A DNA stretch of 64,000 bases. Origin: Pleurodeles waltl. Lineage: Eukaryota; Chordata; Amphibia; Caudata; Salamandridae. Shown one piece after another: positions 57,085 to 64,000 of this stretch; position 1 is the stretch's first letter; every line of letters starts with the position of its first letter. The stretch spans positions 334,192,177 to 334,256,176 of the forward strand of contig NC_090448.1 in NCBI RefSeq assembly GCF_031143425.1. Direction: 5' to 3'. A program made the translations under genes and the position numbers. The notes below the pieces were generated by a model. The model saw nothing but the letters and a program-made list of their open reading frames with translations. It was not told where the DNA came from and did no database searches.

Positions 57085-60000
57085 GTGAGTACCTATGGTG
57101 TTGTCATCTTATACCAGGTCCAGGTGTTCCCTATTAGTGTGGTGTAGTCAGTGTCTAGGAAGCCAGGGTCTTTAGAGGTAGCTGTGGATGAGCAGCCAAG
57201 ACCTATCTAGGAGACATGCAAAGCTTATTCAATACCACTCTAGTCACACAGCTTTTACACACATGAAAGAACCACACAGTGTTACAAAAATAAAGGTACT
57301 TTATTTTAGTGACACTAAAACACTAGATAGGCAATACATCAACTGGAGGTAAGTAAAACACACTATTATATGTACAGTAGTAGTCAGGAATTAGCATAGA
57401 ATGCAATAGAAAACAGTGAAAGCAATAGACAATACAGAAGGCCTGGGGGGGACCAAACCATATACTAAGAATGTGGAATGCAAAAGTCGTGCCCCCACCC
57501 AGGTAAGTGGAATCGGAAGAGGGGACCTGGAGAAACTAGGATACCCACAAGGTAAGTACTAAAATGCCCCCTAGCGACCAGGAGAAAAGAGGTTAGTAAC
57601 TGTTTCTCCCCACACCCAAGAGAAGGACTTCAGGGAAGGATATTGCAAGTCCCAAACAAGACTGCAAGAAACCAAAGGTGGGTCCTGGAAGAGGAAGGCC
57701 TGGAAAAGAAGGGGACCAACCCCAGTTCACGTTGGAGTGTCCGGTGGAGGCAGGAGCCACTAGTCACTCGTTTGTGAGTCTAGGATCTGGTCAATGGTGA
57801 GAATAAGAAGGTCATTAGTGCAGCCCTGGAGCAGCTGGAGAGTTCTTGTGTGATGCAGTTGACGTCCTACGCTGGATGAAGAATTGCAGTCCGTCTGTGG
57901 TGTGGAAAAACCACCAACAAGCCTTGGCAAAGGCAAATGTCACAAATGAAGAATAGTAGAGCTACCAGGGACCAGCAAGGTCCAGAGAGACTCAACCCAC
58001 TGAAGGGAGTCCCAGGTGACCCTCAGCGATAAGGAGAGTCACAAGAAGAGGCTGCAGCCCCCACTGATGATCCACAGGCAGCAAGCATGAGTCACGATGA
58101 GGCCCACACAGCAGTTGGAGTCCCACGTCACAGGAGAAACACGCATAGGGCTGTGCGTCACAGGGAAGAGTGCTGGGGCTACACAGAGCCTTAATATCCC
58201 TTGGAGGAGATGCCACCAACCTTTGGTAGCTGGGAGAAACGCTGTGCATAGGGTTACTGTCCTGCGTGGAGAGGCAAGGGCTTACCTTCTCCAAAGTGGG
58301 ACAGCTGTTCGAGAGGACCAAGGAGACCACCCCAAACTACCACCCATGATGTAGGATCCATTCAACTCCGGAAGAAAGGAGATCCACGCAGCCGGTCGTC
58401 ATTAAAAGTTGGTGCCTCCAGATTCAAGGGAGTGACTCCTTCACTCCAAGGGAAATTATTTCTTACTTCTCAGTAAAGACTGAAGACTTGCCACCCTCAA
58501 AGGATGCACAGCCAGGGAAATGTTGCAGTTGCTCGAAGGAGCCATGGAAACAATTTTGCAGAGCAGAGTACTCACTGTAGCTGCTGATTGTAGGTTCCTG
58601 TGGTTCCAGTTGCGGTTCCAGTGGCCAGAAGTTGAAGTAAATGTTGCAAAGGAGTCCTGCTGGAGGGTTGCACGTCGAATCTGAGGACCCACCCAAGAGG
58701 GAGAACCTAAATAGCCCTGGAAGAGGGTTTGGTCACCTAGCAAGGTGGCCACCTATCAGGAGGGAGCTGTGACATTGCCTGCCTGACCTGGCCACTCAGA
58801 TGCTCCAAGAGGCCTCTGCCCACCTTGGATTCAAGATGGCAGAATCAAGTGGCTATCTGGAGGAGCTTTGGGCACCACCCCTGGGGTGGTGATGGACAGG
58901 GGAGTGGTTACTCCCCTTTCAGTTGTACAGTTTCGCACCATAGCATAGACTGGAGGTCCCTGAACTGGTGCAGACTGGTTTATGCAAGGAGGGCACCAAA
59001 TATGCCCTTCAAAGCATACTAGTGGCTTGGGGAGCCTACCCCTCCCAAGCCATTTAACACATATTTCCAAGGGGAGAGGGTGTTACACCACCCCCCTCTC
59101 CCAAAGAACATCCTTTGTTCTGTCTTTCTGGGCTTGAGCTGGTCAAGCAGCAGGAGGACAGAAACCCTTCTGAGAGGTGGCAGCACCGTGGGCTGCCCAG
59201 AAACCCACAGAAAGCTGGTAGGAGCAATGCTGGGGGTCCCCTAAGGAGTCCCCAGAGTGCATGAAATCATACAGCCAATATGGGCAACAGTATTAGGGTA
59301 TGATTCCGACATGTTTGATGCCAAACATGCCCAGGTTCAGAGTTACCATTATGTAACTGGACATAGGTAGTGACTTATGTCCAGTGCACCTGTTAAATGG
59401 CTTCCCCGCATTCACAAAGTGCAGAAAAAAGGGACTGGAGTTCGTTTGGGCATCTCTGCTCATGCAGGGCTGCCCTCACCCACAGGTACCTGAACCCAGC
59501 CCTCTGGCCTAGGAACAGATAACCTGAAGGGTGTTTTTATGAGTGATAGCGTTCACTGATTCCCACCAAACTCATAAACACAAATTGTACAAATATACTT
59601 TGCTCTTGGAAGGGAAGATCCACCCTACTCCTCCAATCCCCCAAAGGGTAGTCAATTAGAATTTAAACCAAGGCTCACATTCCAAATCAAAGTCAGTTGA
59701 TTTGGAACATGTGCTTTGGTTTATATTCCCTCTGGGCTAGGAAGGCCTACCATAGGGGTGACTTACAGTGACCTTGGGCAGTGACATGAAGTGAAAGGAT
59801 GCATGCACCTTCTCACGCAGGCTGCAATGGCAGGCCTGCAAACACATTTTACATGGACACCCATGGATGGCATAATACATCCTGCAGCCCATGGGGAAAC
59901 TCCTGATGACCCAGTGCCCTGGGTAACATATTCTAGGGAATTACATAGCATAGGGGGCATCATTATGCCAAATGTAGGGTGTGCGATATCCCAGCAACCA

Positions 60001-60127
60001 AATTTAGAGGGATAGAGCACAATCACTGGGGTCCTGGTTAGCAGGATCCCAGTGAACACAGTCAAAACATACTGACATCTGGCAAAAAGTGGCAGTCACC
60101 ATGCCAAAAAGAGGGTACTTTCTTACA
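57085..60127 (-). repeat. LTR-B main part (reversed)
   Basis: This is the remainder of the LTR-B copy beyond the LTR-A2 insertion. It aligns in reverse with both parts of 27199-31414 and includes the segment missing there. AATAAA (on the minus strand) lies near 57290-57300. Open frames such as 57992-58330 are shared only because the DNA is shared. Confidence 0.8.
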
Positions 60128-60870
60128 ATAACATCTGACAGATGGGTTTTACAAATGGCCCAAAGGGGGTAATCCATCACCCTTTCCGGACACTCCTCCA
60201 TCAAAGACACCCACTTATGACTCACTGCTCAAGGGCTATCTCTCCTTGCTCTCTCAGGAAGTGTTGTCCCACACATTAGCCCAAGTTCTCTGTGCCCTGG
60301 TTTTTGGAGACTGGATGGTAGCATTAGACTTGCAAGACACAGACTTCTACATTCCTGTCCTGTCTGTCCACATGTGTCTACTGCAGTTAACGGTGGGCCA
60401 AAGGAACTTCCAGTTGATCTCTTTCAGCCTTACCAGTGCCACCCAGGGATGTTCTTGAAAGTGATGGCGGCGATTGCAGGACATTTGCGGAGGTCAGGAG
60501 TTCCAATGTTCCCCTACCTCGACACTTGGCTTTTGTTGGCAGGCTCGCCCCAGGCAATCATCTCCCATCTCCAGACTGCAACAGATCTACTGCATTCGCT
60601 GTGGTTCATTATAAACGTGCCGAAGTCACACTGACCCCCAAAAGCTGAATGGGAGTGCAGTATATTCAAGCTATGAAATCCTTGTTTCAGCCTCTCTCCT
60701 GGATTCAGTGAGACTGACTCTGAGGCTGTTGGGTCTCATGGTTTCCTGCTAGTTACACAGGCCGGTTGGTATATGTGGGCTGTGCAGTGGGACCTAAAGT
60801 ACCAGTGGGCACATCAGGGAAACCTTTCTGACATGGTCCAGATCTCGTAGAGAACTGCAAAAGAAAAGCA
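60128..60870 (+). pseudogene. DIRS reverse transcriptase (D10)
   Basis: Resumes with ITSDRWVLQMAQ. Then LAQVLCALVFGDWMVALDLQ and DTDFYIPVLS hold the first catalytic aspartate. QLISFSLTSATQ follows, and after frameshifts VPMFPYLDTWLLLAGSPQ. The YxDD box reads YLDT, so one active-site aspartate is lost. Downstream IINVPKSH marks the end of the palm. Confidence 0.8.
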
Positions 60871-61780
60871 ATGGTAACTAATAGGCCGCAATTGGGTCAG
60901 CAGCATATTCTTCTCCCTTCCTCAGCCACTGTTGACTGCAGTGACATATGCATCACTGCTGAGCTTGGGTGGCCATATGGGGAAGGCGGAGATCAGAGGA
61001 GTCGGGTCTACTGCAGAGTCTGGACTTCACCGCACCCTGTTGGAGCTTCGGGCATCCCGATTGCCATTGAAAGCCTTCTTCCCTCAGTCAGGGGAAGTCT
61101 GATGCAGGTGTTCACGTACAACTCCACGGCCACATGATATTGCAACAATCAGGGTGGGGAAGGGTCATTGATGCCTTGTCAGGAGACCCTGCATCTCTGG
61201 ACATGGCTGGAATGACAGGGCATTTCCCTGGTGGTTCAGCACCTGGCAGTCTCTCTGAATGCCAGGGCAGACAAATTCAACTGTCAGTGTCTAACAGATC
61301 GCAAAAAGCATCTCCATCTGTAGGTGGTGCAAAGTCTCTTTCATGAATGGGGAGAACCTTGTTTAGATTGGTTTGTCACTGCCAACGCACGTCAGCACTT
61401 CTGCACGCTGGTGCCAGCTCTTGCTCTGAGACGCTTCTTGACTCAAATGGACTTCTGGCCTTATGTAAGTCTTTCCGCCAATACCAGCCCTGCCCAGAGC
61501 TCTCTAAAAGATCAGGAACGACCTGGCACAAATCATTCTTGTGGCTCCAGAGTAGGCACTGAGAGTCTGGTGTCCCTAGCTGTTGAGCATGAGCATCGGT
61601 CTTGCGATCAGGCTGCCTCTTTGGGAGGATTTTCTGACGTAGGAACAGTGGAGGGTCCTGCAGCCAAACCTGAACACCATCTGCCTTCATGCATGGAGAT
61701 TGAGTGGCAACAGTGGACAGCTTTTGACCTTGCTTCTGAAGTCTGTGATGTTACTTTGGTAGCCAGGTGTCCTTCCACCA
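60871..61780 (+). pseudogene. DIRS RNase H and linker (D10)
   Basis: The core is degraded: TVDCSDICITAELGWPYGEG corresponds to the TDSSTVGWG block, with ASGIPIAIESLLPSVRGSLM and QVFTYNSTAT for the LLE and TDNTT blocks. DWFVTANARQHF and the ALALRRFLTQMDF region follow. It runs into the recombinase start near 61780. Confidence 0.65.
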
Positions 61781-62770
61781 AGACGGTATGTGCCTACTCC
61801 TGTGATAAACTTGTGGTATAGTTTACATCCAAAACCATCGACCATCTTGCTGCACTCCTTGCTCAGGTTTTACTGTTTATTCCCTCTTTGGCTCTGGGCA
61901 CAGTTAAAGGCTATTTATCAGCCATTTCAGCATTTTTGTGGCTGACAGACCAACCTTTATGTTCAGGTCACCTGTTGTGACTAAGGGCCATATGTACGAA
62001 CACATTTTCCCATTGAATGGGAAAAACCCTTTGCTACATCTGGCCCTAGATTCCTTAAACGTCTGCAACATATGTTTCTTCTCAGGCCATTCATCATTCA
62101 ATGGGACTTAAAGTTAGTTTGACTTTTCTGATGTGTGAGTCTTTTGAACCACTGCACACCTGCCTACTACATTTGCTAACCAAATATACAGCTTTCCTAA
62201 TGGCCATAACATCAGCCAGGAAACTCAGTGAATTGCAGGCACTGTATTTGCACCCTTCTTATACTACCTTTTATCTAGATAAGCTGGCCCTTCAAAAACG
62301 TACCTCCTACCTTCGGAAGGTAGTGATATCCTTTCATGTAGCAAAAATATCACTTTGCTTATTCTCTTTTAAGGAACGCACTCCACTGCCTGAAATCGAA
62401 AAGAGCATGGTCGTTCTACCTTGATCGTACCAATGAGTTCCAGTTGGACAATCAACCCTTCAAAGGGGAAGGCTGTGCAGAAACGGACCGTCTCACAAGG
62501 GATAGTGCTCTGCATAAAGATCTGCTACGCATTGGCCAAAAGCAACCCCATGATGGCTTGTGTGCTCATTCCAGCTAACCCAGGCCTGTGGGCACTGCAT
62601 TAGGTCATGGAATCCTGTCCTAGACGTCTATCAGGCATCTTTGTGGGCATCTCTGCACACATATGCCAAACACTACGGCCTGGACAGTCAGATCCATCTT
62701 GAGGGACGCTTTGTTTTTTTTATCTAAATTGGTTTAGCAGACTTACTTCTGGGGAGGCATTGGTTCGGTG
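61781..62770 (+). pseudogene. DIRS tyrosine recombinase (D10)
   Basis: It begins CPSTKTVCAYSCDK, then TVKGYLSAISAFLWLTDQPL. A palindromic MITE interrupts it at 61981. The core resumes with TAFLMAITSARKLSELQALY (first catalytic arginine), LALQKRTSYLRKVVISFHVA, a degraded KGKAVQKR block and AKHYGLDSQ with the tyrosine. The second arginine block (HSTR) is altered. It is the only recombinase in the window with both halves in one copy. Confidence 0.75.
61981..62048. repeat. Short palindromic element in DIRS recombinase
   Basis: CTAAGGGCCATATGTACGAA and its near complement at the right (ending TGGCCCTAG) form arms meeting at TTCCCATTGAATGGGAA with almost no loop. The outer TA on each side could be a target duplication. 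It looks like a tiny foldback or MITE. Confidence 0.7.
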
Positions 62771-62780
62771 TCTATTCTGA

Positions 62781-63160
62781 AGTAAGGAATCAGTGGCTAG
62801 AAGCCCATCTCAGATGAACAAGTTACCTTCTGTAATGCCTTATCTGGTACAGACACAATTTAGCTGCACACACTATGAACTGATTACATTGTGAGGGTGA
62901 CCCTTCTATCGGCCTTAGAAATTCACTACAATTGTCAGTGTTCCTCGAGGCTCTTCGCTACTGGCATGGAAAGTCGCAAAAAGAAACTGACATCAGCGCA
63001 CGGGGGCAGCGCCTATATGCGCACCACGCACAGCACTTCCGGCTTGGACAATGCAGAGCTAAATGATGTTACCTGCTGGTAGACAGGGGTACTGGTACTG
63101 CTCACAAATTTCCCAATCAAGTCTATTGCCTGGATAAAATTCTAATGTAAGGAATTGATG
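62781..63160. repeat. DIRS internal complementary region and right terminal repeat (D10)
   Basis: AGTAAGGAATCAGTGGCTAG and AGATGAACAAGTTACC correspond to the complementary region of D3. 62930-63160 is the inverted copy of the left repeat, ending with AAATTCTAATGTAAGGAATT. The extra right-end segment ending ACTTGTTC is not found. Confidence 0.65.
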
Positions 63161-63571
63161 TGCTTTTGAGATGCATAATAAGGAATTGATGGGTTTAGAC
63201 AATTTGCTGATGCTCTTAACAAGTCACAGCAGTGATTGGCTAATGGGGAACAAAGTTACCCTAAAGAACATCGTAACACAGTACAACAACATTCCTGATA
63301 ACTTTGTCCCAGACCCTGCGTTACCCAATGGGTAAAACAGGTGACTTGCTTCCACACACAGTTCAATAGGAAGAATTGATCTCAGGTGCAGGGATCCTGG
63401 GCAACCTTACAGTTTGCTTATTTGCCACCTGGTTCAGGTCTAATGTCAACTCATTGGCCTCTAGGCACATCCAAATGTGTCACTGATGGACGAGATTCTG
63501 GAGTTTTTTTAAAAAGAACATGGCTACACTATTATTGCTTCAGGATTTGGGTGTGGGTTTTTACTTGTTCT
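63161..63571. other. Unassigned spacer
   Basis: No gene or element boundary was recognised. AAGGAATTGATG occurs twice (63151 and 63180), a short direct repeat at the end of D10. Confidence 0.4.
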
Positions 63572-63704
63572 ATCTGAGGAAGACTTCTAACCACAGAATC
63601 CTCGCCTTTTAAATATTACGAGGCTCCTGCCTGAATTGTGAGATTTTTCTCAGCATTGCTTCTGCACACCAGCAAGTGGTGTTGTGTGGCTCTGCATCAG
63701 TTTT
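63572..63704 (+). mobile_element. DIRS left-end fragment (D11) interrupted by D12
   Basis: ATCTGAGGAAGACTTCTAAC and the following CACAGAATCCTCGCCTTTTA are a diverged DIRS left terminus. It breaks off after about 130 bases at the start of another DIRS left end. Confidence 0.5.
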
Positions 63705-64000
63705 ATCTGATAGAGACTTCTAGCTGCAGATTCCTTACCTTAGAATTCCCTGGTGTCACCTTTGAATCCGGAATTTTTCTGCTGAGCAGTACCCTGCTCG
63801 CCCCGTCAGGTGGCGTCGTTCTGATCCATGTGCGTCGTCTGGCTCCTCGTGGAGTCATTGGAGCCGTGTGACGACATGGTTGTCTATATAGACACCACCT
63901 CGGCACGCGTACGTCAGTTCTTTTCCTTCCGTGCCGGTTAAGAGCAGATCTGGATTAGAGCTACAATTTCTGCAACAAACGTCAAGGCTTTTTCATCTTT
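63705..64000 (+). mobile_element. DIRS left terminal repeat and leader (D12), runs off the window
   Basis: ATCTGATAGAGACTTCTAGC starts a copy very similar to the D3 left repeat at 18766, including CTATATAGACACC and the ACGTCAGTTCTTTTCCTTCC block. Gag should begin a few tens of bases beyond the window. Confidence 0.8.

Larger units (their letters stand above)
52876..60127 (-). mobile_element. Reversed LTR-B inserted in D10, itself split by LTR-A2
   Basis: The right edge TACTTTCTTACA at 60127 is the reversed start of LTR-B. The left edge is a shortened AAGCTGGCCTGGTATGTG, matching the end of LTR-B at 31385-31405. About 3.05 kb remain once LTR-A2 is removed. It lies between two adjacent DIRS codon blocks. 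The expected duplication (ataac at 60128) is not visible at the left, where a few bases seem to be lost. Confidence 0.8.
50642..63160 (+). mobile_element. DIRS copy D10, all domains, with nested insertions
   Basis: From a left terminus ATCTGATAGTCTTC at 50642 to an inverted right repeat ending near 63160, this copy keeps gag, RT, RNase H, recombinase and complementary region. Removing the 52876-60127 insertion leaves about 5.3 kb, a sensible DIRS length. The DIRS reading continues across the insertion: GGIHYHLIQW before it and ITSDRWVLQMAQ after it, adjacent in D3 as HLPHWWSITSDKW. All genes carry stops and frameshifts. Confidence 0.85.

Noticed and set aside
52893..57089. 5-bp target duplication of LTR-A2
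   Set aside because: ttgga and gtgag match in too few positions to claim one.
1..64000. CRISPR arrays, rRNA, tRNA or bacterial operons
   Set aside because: Both strands were read for these; repeats here are dispersed transposons or a simple satellite, and no RNA gene could be recognised by eye.

Overview
This window looks like transposon-packed intergenic DNA from a giant-genome vertebrate, most likely a salamander or newt. The reasons are the mix of repeats (many DIRS-type tyrosine-recombinase retrotransposons, Ty3/gypsy elements with very long LTRs, hAT, Tc1-like and L1 copies) and the layering of one element inside another. I found no host gene, tRNA, rRNA or CRISPR array that I can support. 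Nearly every coding stretch is a decayed mobile-element gene; the one intact gene is a 338-residue Tc1-like transposase at 53140-54156.

Layout, left half. 1-17332 is one broken DIRS copy (D1: gag, RT, RNase H, end of the recombinase, terminal repeats). It is interrupted by a hAT element (604-1517), a long LTR fragment (2336-4690) and a complete but inactive Gmr1-like gypsy retrotransposon (6225-16534) with 2.6-kb LTRs and integrase ahead of reverse transcriptase. 17333-23340 holds three more DIRS pieces (D2-D4), including D3 (18766-22234) with both terminal repeats and an internal complementary region. 23341-25689 is mostly unrecognised DNA. 25690-27190 is an old DIRS-like relic. 27199-31414 is a solo LTR of a second family (LTR-B) with a clean 5-bp duplication, split by a reversed LTR-A.

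Layout, right half. 31415-33689 is mostly unique DNA with a strong palindrome. 33690-41926 is a chain of DIRS relics (D6-D9) broken by a 228-bp hAT MITE, a reversed retrovirus-like LTR, a 5' L1 remnant and an LTR-B-like piece. 41931-44817 holds two reversed LTR-A copies. About 46390-48190 is a G-rich satellite with a 40-bp higher-order unit. 48305-50181 is a solo LTR-A with a perfect 5-bp duplication. 50642-63160 is a nearly complete DIRS copy (D10) containing LTR-B, which contains LTR-A2, which contains the intact Tc1-like element: four layers. The window ends in two more DIRS 5' ends, one inserted in the other.

How the parts relate: DIRS copies are the oldest substrate and have taken up LTR elements repeatedly, often with loss of the DIRS core. 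LTR-A, A2 and B share terminal sequence blocks and look like lineages of one Gmr1-like group. All alignments here were done by eye; percentages and family names need a repeat-library search.
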